Shown piece by piece: positions 44,699 through 53,096 of a stretch of 64,000 nt of DNA. The DNA is from Burkholderia ambifaria (GTDB taxonomy: Bacteria > Pseudomonadota > Gammaproteobacteria > Burkholderiales > Burkholderiaceae), in the NCBI RefSeq assembly GCF_001443045.1, contig NZ_LKPJ01000002.1, positions 271,121 to 335,120 on the forward strand, given 5' to 3'. The notes under the pieces are model-generated. The model ran no database searches, was not told where the DNA came from, and worked only from the letters and a program-made list of their open reading frames with translations. Each line of letters starts with the position of its first letter. The stretch's first letter is position 1. The translations under genes and the position numbers were made by a program.

Positions 44699-46333
44699 TC
44701 AGTTTCGATATGCGTGCAGCAGCGCATCGGCGGCCCGGAAGTCGGGCGTGAGCGGGCGGTCGCGCTCGAGGAACGCGACCTTCGTGCGCAGCGCGCGATA
44801 CAGCGGCTGCGTGGCCGGCGCGAGCGCGAACGACGGCTGCTTGCGCTGGCGCAGGTCGATCGCCTGCGATGCCTCGATCAGTTCGAGGCCGAGCAGCGTG
44901 TAGCTCGCGTCGATCTGCTTCTGCACGCGCTGCACGACTTCGGGTGCGTTCGTCGCGACGTCCTCGATGCCGCCGGCAACCGGCAGGTAGTCGAGCGACA
45001 CGGGCATCGCGAGCGACTTCACCGTCATTGCGAGCGCGGTCGGCGGCTTCTCCATCGCGCCGAACGCATGCACGGTTTCCTCGGTGCCGAGGAAGCGCGA
45101 AAGGCCGGTGAGGTGCGGGTCGTTCAGCTTGACGATGCGCTGCGCGGACGCGAGCGCGTTGTGGCCGAGCGCGAGCCCGAGCTGCTCGAACGCGAGCACC
45201 CACGGCAGCGGCTCGAAGTTCGCGCTCGGCAGCACCGCGCCGCCGCCGTCGACATAGCCGGCCGTATCCTGCGCGCGGCTCGACTTCGGCGTGACGCCGA
45301 CCGCGACGCCCGGATTGTCGTCGCTCGAATTGAGCTGCACCTGCAGCAGCGCACGCGCTTCGTCGTAGGTGCGATCCTCTTCGCCGAGCAGATAGACGCC
45401 GGAGCGGAAGCTGAGCGGATCCTGCAGCGGCCGGTCCGGATCGCGGTTCCACAGGCTGCTGCCCGCGAGCAGTGTGCGCAGCGTTGCACCGGCCCGCAGC
45501 GTGGCCGGGAACGGCCGCAGCGCGAGCGTGTCCTCGCGGAACGGCGACACATTGCCGTTCAGCCCCTGCAGGCTCAGCGCGAACACGACCTTCGACACCT
45601 GGGCGAGATGCGCCATGTCGGTGAGGGCGAGCGCCGCCATGCCGGCCGAGTATGCGTTGGAACTGAGGATCGCGAGCGCGTCCTTGCCGTACGGACGGAT
45701 CGTCGCGATGCCTGCCGATTTCAGCGCATTGGCGGCCGCGACCTTGCGGCCCTGGTAGTACACGTCACCTTCGCCGAGCATCGCGAGGCCGACGTGGCTC
45801 AGGATCGTGATGTCGGCTTCGCCGATCGAGCCGTCCGACGGCATGGCCGGCGTGACGCCGCGATTGAGGAATTGCGCGTACGCGTCGACGATCGCCGGCT
45901 GCACGCCGGCGCCGCCGTCGAGCATCGCGTTCAGGCGCGCAGCCATCGCGGCGCGCGCCACGCGCACGCTCATGTCCGGGCCGACGCTGCCGGAATGCGC
46001 GTGGATCAACCCGATGTTGAAGCGCGTCGACGCGTCGATGACCTCCTGCGACAGCTTGCCGTGCGCATCGACCATCTCGCGGTCCTTGTTGAGGCCGACA
46101 CCGACCGTGAGCCCGTAGATCTGCTGGCCGGCTGCGGCGGCCTTCAGCAGTACGTCGTGCGCGGCGACGACGCGCTGGCGGGCGGCCGGCGCGATCGACA
46201 CGGCTTCGCCGTCGGCGATGCGCGCGATCGATTCGGGCGTGACGGACCGACCGTCGAGCGTGACGTCCGCAAAGGCCGGGACGGCGGCGAAAAGCGCGAG
46301 CGCGATCGCGCTCCGCATGAGGAAGCGTGGCAT
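44699..46333 (-). CDS. Exported HAL/PAL-superfamily lyase without MIO triad, probable ergothionase
   Basis: A 544-residue member of the histidine/phenylalanine ammonia-lyase superfamily. It retains the YGLTVGVGLNKD segment (equivalent to the YGxNTGFG catalytic Tyr region) and the overall length. The Ala-Ser-Gly triad that forms the MIO cofactor is absent: where HAL has GSVGASGDLAPLAH this protein has GSIGEADITILSH (GSIGEAD at residues 168-174). Ergothionases, which release trimethylamine from ergothioneine to give thiourocanate, are known MIO-free members of this superfamily. A signal peptide (MPRFLMRSAIALALFAAVPA, cut after AFA) suggests periplasmic action. GGAGA lies 9 bases before the ATG at 46333. 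Neighbours encode a urocanase paralogue and a desulfurase-type protein. Substrate is inferred. Confidence 0.82.
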   Translation of the reverse strand: MPRFLMRSAIALALFAAVPAFADVTLDGRSVTPESIARIADGEAVSIAPAARQRVVAAHDVLLKAAAAGQQIYGLTVGVGLNKDREMVDAHGKLSQEVIDASTRFNIGLIHAHSGSVGPDMSVRVARAAMAARLNAMLDGGAGVQPAIVDAYAQFLNRGVTPAMPSDGSIGEADITILSHVGLAMLGEGDVYYQGRKVAAANALKSAGIATIRPYGKDALAILSSNAYSAGMAALALTDMAHLAQVSKVVFALSLQGLNGNVSPFREDTLALRPFPATLRAGATLRTLLAGSSLWNRDPDRPLQDPLSFRSGVYLLGEEDRTYDEARALLQVQLNSSDDNPGVAVGVTPKSSRAQDTAGYVDGGGAVLPSANFEPLPWVLAFEQLGLALGHNALASAQRIVKLNDPHLTGLSRFLGTEETVHAFGAMEKPPTALAMTVKSLAMPVSLDYLPVAGGIEDVATNAPEVVQRVQKQIDASYTLLGLELIEASQAIDLRQRKQPSFALAPATQPLYRALRTKVAFLERDRPLTPDFRAADALLHAYRN

Positions 46334-46350
46334 GAAGCAGTTCTCCGGTT

Positions 46351-47673
46351 TCAGGCGTGACGTGGTGTGGAAGACAGCGCGGCGATCGATGCAAGCGCGA
46401 TGGCGCTTGCGACCATCACATACCAGGCTGGCGCGAACGGGTTGCCGGACCGTTGCGTGAGCCACGCGAGGATCGCCGGCGCGAAGCCGCCGAAGATCGT
46501 CGTGGCGATGTTGTAGGACAGCGACATGCCGGTCGCGCGCACGCTGGTGGGAAACAGCTCCGACAGCGCGGCGGGCGCGACGCCCGTGAAGATCGCGACC
46601 ATCGCGCAGAACGCGCTCTGCACCGTGATCAGCGCGGCGAGCGTGTGCACATCGGCGAGCCAGTGCAGCAGCGGATACACGGACACGAGCATCAGCAGGG
46701 CGCCTGCCGTGAGCACCGTGCGCCGGCCGAAGCGATCCGACCAACTGCCTGCGCACACGCAAGTGACGGCCATCAGGCAGTTGCCGACCAGCGACGCGAT
46801 GAACGCGTCGCGCCCGTCGAAATGCAGCGCGCGCTGTACGTGCGTCGGCATGTAGATCACCAGCGCATACACGCACACGGCCCATAGCACCGAGAACCCG
46901 GTGCCGACGACGAGCGCGCGCGGATAGTCGCGCACGACCCGCAGCAACGGTGTCTTGTGCTCGGCCGGCGCGTGCGCGGCACGTGCCATTTCCGCGCGGA
47001 AATGCGGTGTTTCATCGAGCGTCTTGCGCAGCCACAGGCCGACCGGCGCGATCGCGAGACCGAGGATGAACGGAATCCGCCAGCCCCAGTCGCCGATTTG
47101 TTCGCGCGACAGCGTGAGCGTTACGGCGGTGGCAACCAGCGCGCCGAGGATGTTCGACGCCGCCATGCTTGCCTGCAGCCACGATGCGTAGCGGCCCTTG
47201 CGGTCAGCCGGCGCGTGCTCGATCAGGAACGCCGCGGCGCCGCCCACTTCGCCGCCGGCCGAGAAGCCCTGCAGCAGGCGGCCGCACAGGATCAGCAGCG
47301 GCGCGCCGATGCCGATCGCAGTGAACGGCGGCGCGAACGCGATGATGCCGGTGCCGGCTGCCATCACGAGAATGGTCAGCGTCAGCGCGGCCTTGCGGCC
47401 CGCGCGATCGCCGTACACGCCGATCGCGAGCGCGCCGAGCGGCCGTGCGATGAAGCCGATTCCGAACGCCATGAACGCCTCGACCAGTTCCGTGCCCGTG
47501 TCGCCGCGATGGAAGAAGTTCTGCGCGATGTACACGGCAAAGAATGCGTAGACGGAAAAGTCGTACCACTCCAGCGCGTTGCCGATCGAGGCCGCGGCGA
47601 TCGCGCGCCCGGCACTCGATGCGGGAGGTGACACGGCGTCGGCCGTGTCGAGGGGAACCGCGGTTTGTTTCAC
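46351..47673 (-). CDS. MFS transporter, metabolite:H+ symporter (MHS) family
   Basis: A 440-residue inner-membrane protein with 12 predicted spans. MHS signatures are present: RAIAAASIGNALEWYDFSVY (about 23-42), GFIARPLGALAIGVYGDRAG and RLLQGFSAGGEVGGAAAFLI. Family members carry organic acids such as citrate, alpha-ketoglutarate, shikimate or betaine with protons. Lying 17 bases before the exported lyase gene and 30 after the urocanase-like gene, it is the likely importer of thiourocanate made in the periplasm. The substrate is inferred from context. Confidence 0.92.
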   Translation of the reverse strand: MKQTAVPLDTADAVSPPASSAGRAIAAASIGNALEWYDFSVYAFFAVYIAQNFFHRGDTGTELVEAFMAFGIGFIARPLGALAIGVYGDRAGRKAALTLTILVMAAGTGIIAFAPPFTAIGIGAPLLILCGRLLQGFSAGGEVGGAAAFLIEHAPADRKGRYASWLQASMAASNILGALVATAVTLTLSREQIGDWGWRIPFILGLAIAPVGLWLRKTLDETPHFRAEMARAAHAPAEHKTPLLRVVRDYPRALVVGTGFSVLWAVCVYALVIYMPTHVQRALHFDGRDAFIASLVGNCLMAVTCVCAGSWSDRFGRRTVLTAGALLMLVSVYPLLHWLADVHTLAALITVQSAFCAMVAIFTGVAPAALSELFPTSVRATGMSLSYNIATTIFGGFAPAILAWLTQRSGNPFAPAWYVMVASAIALASIAALSSTPRHA

Positions 47674-47703
47674 TTCGATCTCCTGTCGTCGTGCGGGGCG
47701 GCC

Positions 47704-49353
47704 TTACAGCCGGATATGCGGAATCTGCTTGCGTTCCGCTTCGTCGAGCGCTTCTTCGTAGCCGGCGTCCGCATAGCGGATCACGCCGAGCGCGGTGTCG
47801 TTGGTCATCGACAGCGTGAGCCGCTCGTTCGCCGCCGCGCTGCCATCGGCTACGACGGTGACACCCGCGCTCGTCATGTAGCCGCTGTAGCCGCCGCCGC
47901 CCGAATGGATCGCGACGAGATCGGCCATCGACGAGCAGTTCATCATCGCGTTCAGCAGCGGCCAGTCGGCCACTGCGTCGGAGCCGTCGCGCAGGTTCTC
48001 GGTCATGATGTTCGGGTGCGCCATCGCGCCGGCGTCGAGGTGGTCGCGCGTGAACGCGACCGGCCCGGTCAGCACGCCGTCGCGCACCATCGCGTTGACG
48101 GCGAGCGCGAGCCGCGTGCGCTCGCCGTGGCCGAGCCACGCGATGCGCGCCGGCAGCCCTTCGAACGGCACGCATTCGCGTGCGCGTTGAATCCAGTTCG
48201 CGACGATCCGGTTGTCGGGGAAGTGTTCGAGCAGGTAGTCGTCGATGAGGCGGATGTCGTTCGGATCGTTCGACAGCGCGATCCAGCGGAACGGGCCGAT
48301 CGCGCGGCAGAACAGCGGGCGCAGGAACGCTTCGGTAAATACCGGGATCTCGAACGCGCGCGTCACGCCGCCGTCCTTTGCATGCGTGCGGATCAGATTG
48401 CCGTTGTCGAACACGATCGCGCCGCGATCCTTGAATCCCAGCATCGCCTCGACGTGCCGCACGATCGACGCGCGGCTCGCATCCATCAGCGTCGTGCGGT
48501 CGCTGTCGCGCAGCGCGCGCACGTCGTCGAGCGTATAGCCTGACGGCACGTAGCCGTACACGAGATCGTGCGCGGCCGTCTGGTCGGTGACGATGTCGGG
48601 CACGACGCCGCGCGCAAGAATCGCCGGGAACACGTCGGCCGCATTGCCGAGCAGGCCGACCGAGATCGGTTCGCGCCGCGCCTGCGCGTCGGCGATCAGC
48701 GCGAGCGCCTCGTCGAGATCGCGCGCCTGTCGTTCGAGAAAGCCGATCTGCAGCCGCTTGTCGATGCGTGTCTGGTCGATCTCGACAACGAGCGTTGCGG
48801 CGTTGGCCATCCGTCCCGCGAGCGGCTGCGCGCCGCCCATCCCGCCGAGGCCGGCCGTGAGGATGAAGCGCCCGCGCAGGTCGTTGTCGAAATGGCGCTC
48901 GGCGATTCGCGAAAAGATTTCGTAGGTGCCCTGGATCACGCCTTGCGAGCCGATGTACTGCCAGTCGCCGGCCGTGAGACCGCCCCAGCAGATCAGGTTG
49001 CGCCGCTCCAGTTCGTAGAAGTGTTCGGCCTTCGCCCACTGGCCGATCAGATTGCAGTTCGCCATCACGACGAGCGGCGCGCTCGCATGCGTGCGCAGCA
49101 GCGCGACGGGCTTGCCCGACTGCACGACGAGCGTGTGGTCCTCGTCCATCGTCTTCAGCGTGCGCACGATCGCGTCGTGCGACGGCCAGTCGCGCGCCGC
49201 GCGGCCGAGCGCCGCGTAGACGATCAGTTGATCGGGGTCCTCGCCGACGGCGAGCACGTTCTCGAGCAGCCGCAGCAGCGCTTCCTGGCGCCAGCCCTTG
49301 CAACGCAGCGTGCTGCCGGACGTGACTTCGAAGGTACGGGTCGTCTGATTCAT
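47704..49353 (-). CDS. Urocanase-family protein with Cys-to-Ala change, probable thiourocanate hydratase
   Basis: A 549-residue NAD-dependent urocanase-fold protein. Hallmarks: [58 protein letters not shown] and the [27 protein letters not shown] region. Two conserved active-site regions differ from true HutU: the segment that reads RICWVG, holding catalytic Cys410 in Pseudomonas putida HutU, is here RIAWLG (Ala405), and the HHGGGVGMGFSQHSG loop is [15 protein letters not shown]. With no hutH, hutI or hutG beside it but with an ergothionase-like gene and a DUF917 gene, it is best read as hydrating 2-thiourocanate. It lies 15 bases after the DUF917 gene. Confidence 0.85.
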   Translation of the reverse strand: [549 protein letters not shown]

Positions 49354-49368
49354 CGTCGTGCCTCCCGT

Positions 49369-50460
49369 TCAGCGCGCGAGCGCATAGTCGGCGATCGAGA
49401 TGCCGAGCGCGGCTTCGACCGGCGGGTACGCCGCCGCGTCGAACACCGACGACGACAGCGGAATGTGCGCCTTCGCCACCCGCAGCACGTGGATTTCCAT
49501 CCCTTCCTTCAACTGGCCCGCGCTGACCGGGCGGCCTTCGGCATCGAGCGTCGTGATCACGTCGGGGTAGGTTGCGATCCGGGCGCCGTGCGCGTCGTCG
49601 ACCGCCATGTGTTCGTTCATCACATGAATGACCGCGCGCTGCGCGCCGCTGCCAAGATGGACGAGGCCGACGTCGAATGCTTCGCGCGTGTATTCGAGCG
49701 TGTTGCGCTCGACCTTGCCGCTCGCGATGATCTCGCCATGCGTGGTTGCGCAGATCGCATCGATCACCGCGCTGCCGCCGCGCCGTTCGGCGTCGATGAT
49801 CGCTTCGCCGAGCGCGAGTGCGCGGCTGATGCCGCCGAGCGCCGCATGCTGGCGCACGTACGATGCGCGAATCGGGTTGCGGCAGCTCGCGATGAAGCCG
49901 CCGGCCATGTCGGCCGCCTTGCGCAACACCGGCGACACCTTCGCGGTCGCGCCGCGCACGACCACTTCCATATATGCATGCCGTTCGCGGTTGCCGCCGG
50001 CAGCCGCCTGGATCATCGGCGCGGTGCTCGACGCGAGGCCGAGCGAGCCCATGTCGCCGGTCGGGTGCGCGCGGATGTCGCCCACCGCGTCGACCACCTT
50101 GGTTCCGAGCAGCGCGGACGGCAGCCATGCGTTCAGCGTGCTCGACATCCCGTTCTGCCCGATGATGAGCCCCGCGAGCGGCGCGCCGAGCGCGTCCTGC
50201 ACGAGCTGCGCAGCCTTTACATAGTCGGCGCCGAGCATTTGCCAGTCGGTGAGGCCGCCCGGCGCGCCGATCGCGGCGGCCGTGGCGATCCACGCGTCGT
50301 CCGGCAACTCGTCGATGGTGACCAGTTCGGGGCGGCCGATCGTGACCGCGAGCGTGCCGAGTTCACGGCCGTGGTCGGCCCAGCCGCCGCCGCCGCATGC
50401 GAAAACCGAACCGCCCTTGACGGCGGCTTCGACGTCCTTCGAAGACAGAATGCGTCCCAT
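49369..50460 (-). CDS. DUF917 / S-methylthiohydantoin desulfurase-like protein
   Basis: A 363-residue cytoplasmic two-domain protein of the DUF917 family, whose domains are now named after thiohydantoin desulfurase activity. Typical segments: GGSVFACGGGGWADHGRELG (about 16-35), APLAGLIIGQNGMSSTLNAW and VVDAVGDIRAHPTGDMGSLG. The expected reaction is removal of sulfur from 3-(5-oxo-2-thioxoimidazolidin-4-yl)propionate to hydantoin-5-propionate, the step between the urocanase paralogue and the amidohydrolase. It is the first gene of the minus-strand operon, 127 bases from a LysR-type box. The assigned reaction is inference from family naming and context. Confidence 0.82.
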   Translation of the reverse strand: MGRILSSKDVEAAVKGGSVFACGGGGWADHGRELGTLAVTIGRPELVTIDELPDDAWIATAAAIGAPGGLTDWQMLGADYVKAAQLVQDALGAPLAGLIIGQNGMSSTLNAWLPSALLGTKVVDAVGDIRAHPTGDMGSLGLASSTAPMIQAAAGGNRERHAYMEVVVRGATAKVSPVLRKAADMAGGFIASCRNPIRASYVRQHAALGGISRALALGEAIIDAERRGGSAVIDAICATTHGEIIASGKVERNTLEYTREAFDVGLVHLGSGAQRAVIHVMNEHMAVDDAHGARIATYPDVITTLDAEGRPVSAGQLKEGMEIHVLRVAKAHIPLSSSVFDAAAYPPVEAALGISIADYALAR

Positions 50461-50586
50461 GTGTCGTTTGTCCTGAGAGGGGAAAAAGGGCTGTACGCGC
50501 CGGCCGGAAAGCCTTGTGTGGCGGTACTGTCCAAACGATTCTAGGGACGCCGAATATTGAGCGTTATTGCTATTTTATGGAGACTT

Positions 50587-50603
50587 CATAACGTAATGTT
50601 AAG
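50587..50603. promoter_or_regulatory. CTTAAC-N5-GTTATG box upstream of the DUF917 operon
   Basis: Read on the minus strand: CTTAAC, 5 bases, GTTATG. The identical pair with identical spacing occurs at 51616-51632 in front of the LysR and amidohydrolase genes. The partly symmetrical T-N11-A architecture is that of LysR-family sites. It lies about 127 bases before the DUF917 start. Confidence 0.7.
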
Positions 50604-50721
50604 CGTAGGGTAATCCCGGTCACGCTCAAGCGACGGATGGCGAACGGGGCAAGCCGCCGGCGCCGATGCGACAGCGAAACGCAGGCTGGACAACGGTTTC
50701 CGCCTGTTCGGGTAACGAAAT

Positions 50722-51612
50722 TCATGCCTCTGCGGCAAGCGCGTGCAGCGTGTCGATGAACTCGTGCGCGAGGCGCGACAGCGGCGCGAGCACCGGGTGC
50801 AGCACGCTGACCGGCGCGGCAATGGTCGGCACGATCGGCTTCACGACGATCTGCGGCCACACGGGCCCCGCGACCGTCAGCTCGTCGATCAGCGCGATGC
50901 CGGTGCCGGCCTGCGCGAGCGCGCACGCAACGTGTGCCTGCTGTACCTCGATCTTGACCTGCGGCACGAGCCCTTCGTCGCTGAACAGCCGCCGCACCAA
51001 CTGCCCGAGCGGAATGTCGCTGCCGTAACCGATCAGCGGCTGGTTCGCGAGATCGCGCACGGCCAGCGTCTTGCGGCGCGCGAAGGGGTGTGACGCGGGC
51101 ACGGCGGCGACCATCCGGTTTTCGTAGAGGAGCTGGCTTTCGACGTTCGGATGCGTGTCCTGCAGGAACGCGATGCCGAGCTCGACCTGCTGCGTCAGCA
51201 CCGCCTGCAACAGCACGCTCGGGATCATCGTGTGCAGGATGATGCGCACGTCGGGAAAGCGCTCGTAGAACGTCGCGATCGCGCGCGGCAGCAGCGATTG
51301 CCCGAGATTGGGGCTGCACGCGATGCGCAGGTGGCCCATCCGGTTCTCGATCAGGTCTTCCGCAATTTCATTGACGCGCTGCACGCCCTGATACACCGCG
51401 TTGACTTCGACGAACAGCCGCTGCGCTTCCGGCGTCGGGTAGAGCCGCCCCTTGATGCGCTCGAACAGCGCGAGGCCGAGCCGTTGTTCGGCATACGAAA
51501 TGAGCCGCGAGACGGCTGGCTGCGACACGTGCAGCAGCTTCGCGGCGCCGCTGATCGAGCCGGTCAGCATGATTGCTCGAAATACCTCGATCTGGCGCAG
51601 GTTCAGACGCAC
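50722..51612 (-). CDS. LysR-family transcriptional regulator
   Basis: A 296-residue LTTR. The N-terminal winged helix (about 3-62) contains GSISGAAKLLHVSQPAVSRL, and the effector domain (about 90-290) follows. The start is GTG at 51612, with GGAG and AAGG upstream. It lies between the two catabolic operons, is divergent from the amidohydrolase gene, and the shared CTTAAC-N5-GTTATG box lies directly in front of its start, as usual for autoregulation. The inducer is probably a pathway intermediate such as thiourocanate; this is inference. Confidence 0.93.
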   Translation of the reverse strand: MRLNLRQIEVFRAIMLTGSISGAAKLLHVSQPAVSRLISYAEQRLGLALFERIKGRLYPTPEAQRLFVEVNAVYQGVQRVNEIAEDLIENRMGHLRIACSPNLGQSLLPRAIATFYERFPDVRIILHTMIPSVLLQAVLTQQVELGIAFLQDTHPNVESQLLYENRMVAAVPASHPFARRKTLAVRDLANQPLIGYGSDIPLGQLVRRLFSDEGLVPQVKIEVQQAHVACALAQAGTGIALIDELTVAGPVWPQIVVKPIVPTIAAPVSVLHPVLAPLSRLAHEFIDTLHALAAEA

Positions 51613-51615
51613 AGC

Positions 51616-51632
51616 CTTAACTCCATGTTATG
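51616..51632. promoter_or_regulatory. CTTAAC-N5-GTTATG box between lysR and amidohydrolase genes
   Basis: Same 17-base pattern as at 50587-50603, here on the plus strand and 3 bases upstream of the LysR GTG. It ties the divergent operon to the same regulator. Confidence 0.7.
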
Positions 51633-51710
51633 TGGGAACGATAAATCGGCATGAGACATTCTGGCAGAGCGCTGCCTAAACTGCTCGTGATCAAAAAAGC
51701 AGGAGGCGAG

Positions 51711-53096
51711 ATGAGCGAATTCGAGCAGGTGGTGCGCGGCCGGTTGGTCGACGCGTGCGAGGTGGTCGACGACGGCTGGCTCGCGATTCGGGGTGGACGG
51801 ATTGCCGCACGCGGCGCGGGCGCGCCGCCGGCGGCACGCGACACGATCGATGCGCGCGGACAGTGGGTGCTGCCGGGCGTCGTCGACGGGCAGGTCCATG
51901 CGGCCAGCCAGGCGAACCAGGAGGGGCTCGGTCACGCGTCGCGTGCCGCCGCCGCCGGGGGCGTGACGGTGATGGTCGACATGCCGTACGACGATCCGGA
52001 ACCGGTCGCGTCGCGCGCGCAGCTCGACCGCAAGATCGCGGAAGCCGAACGCGATTGCCACGTCGACGTCGCGCTGTACGGCACGCTCAACGCGAAGCAC
52101 GGCCTCGAAGCGGCGGCCGGGCTGATCGACGGCGGCGTGTGCGCGTTCAAGTTCTCGACGTTCGAGGCGACGCCCGGCCGGTTCCCGCGCGTCGAGGAGG
52201 ACGTGCTGTACGACGCGTTCCGAATGATCGCGCCTTCGGGGCTCGCGTGCGGCGTGCACAACCAGATGCAGGACCTGACGCGCAAGAACATCGCACGGAT
52301 GATCGAAGCCGGCGACACGGGCTGGGACGCGTTCCTGCGCGCACATCCGCCGCTGATCGAGAACCTCGCGACCGCATTGATCTACGAGATCGGCGCGGAG
52401 ACGGGCGCCCGCGCGCACGCGGTGCACGTGTCGACGTCACGCGGCTTCGCGCTGTGCAACATGTTCCGGCAGGCCGGCCATCGCGCGAGCGTCGAGACCT
52501 GCGTGCAGTACCTGATGCTCGACCACGAAACGCATACGAAGCGGTTCGGCGCGAAGACGAAGCACTACCCGCCGATCCGGCCGCGCGCGGAGCAGGAACT
52601 GCTATGGACGCACATCGCGCGCGGCGAATGCACGTTCGTGTCGTCGGATCACGTGAGCTGGGGGCTCGAACGCAAGGGCGACCCCAACGTGTTCCGCAAT
52701 GCGTCGGGCGGCCCGGGGCTTGAAACGCTGCTGCCCGCGTTCTGGACCGGCTGCGAGCAGCATGGCGTCGCGCCGACGCGCGTCGCGGAACTGCTGGCGA
52801 CGAACCCGGCGCGGCACTTCCTGCTCGACGATCGCAAAGGTTCGCTCGATGTCGGCGCCGATGCGGATTTCGTGATCCTGACGCCGGAACGCTACGCGTT
52901 CGATCCGTCGCGCAGCCTGTCGGCTGTGCAGTGGAGCGCGTTCGAAGGCATGGAATTCACCGTGCGGATCGCCGCCACCTACTGTCGCGGCGCGCTCGTG
53001 TACGACGGCGCACGCATTGTCAATCCGGCAGGCTCGGGCCGCTTCCTGAAGCCGCACAGCAGCCAATCGATCAAGACACAACCGGAGCAAGCATGA
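51711..53096 (+). CDS. Hydantoinase/dihydroorotase-like amidohydrolase, probable hydantoin-5-propionate hydrolase
   Basis: A 461-residue cyclic amidohydrolase. Metal-site elements: Lys147 in VCAFKFSTF (candidate carboxylated Lys), His in GVHNQM, His in AHAVHVSTSRG and the Asp in VSSDHVSW. The usual first metal motif DxHxH is altered: residues 59-63 read DGQVH, with Gln61 for the first His (codon CAG). The expected reaction is opening of L-hydantoin-5-propionate to N-carbamoyl-L-glutamate. AGGAGG precedes the ATG at 51711; an upstream in-frame ATG at 51651 is rejected. Its stop overlaps the next gene's ATG. Confidence 0.85.
   Translation: MSEFEQVVRGRLVDACEVVDDGWLAIRGGRIAARGAGAPPAARDTIDARGQWVLPGVVDGQVHAASQANQEGLGHASRAAAAGGVTVMVDMPYDDPEPVASRAQLDRKIAEAERDCHVDVALYGTLNAKHGLEAAAGLIDGGVCAFKFSTFEATPGRFPRVEEDVLYDAFRMIAPSGLACGVHNQMQDLTRKNIARMIEAGDTGWDAFLRAHPPLIENLATALIYEIGAETGARAHAVHVSTSRGFALCNMFRQAGHRASVETCVQYLMLDHETHTKRFGAKTKHYPPIRPRAEQELLWTHIARGECTFVSSDHVSWGLERKGDPNVFRNASGGPGLETLLPAFWTGCEQHGVAPTRVAELLATNPARHFLLDDRKGSLDVGADADFVILTPERYAFDPSRSLSAVQWSAFEGMEFTVRIAATYCRGALVYDGARIVNPAGSGRFLKPHSSQSIKTQPEQA

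Noticed and set aside
47704-49353. Ordinary histidine utilisation (hut) operon
   Set aside because: No hutI, hutG or hutF neighbour, the HAL relative lacks the MIO triad and is exported, and the urocanase relative lacks the catalytic Cys.
47204-50293. A 1029-codon minus-strand frame across the urocanase-like and DUF917 genes
   Set aside because: Low-complexity Arg-rich translation in a shifted frame of three well-supported genes.
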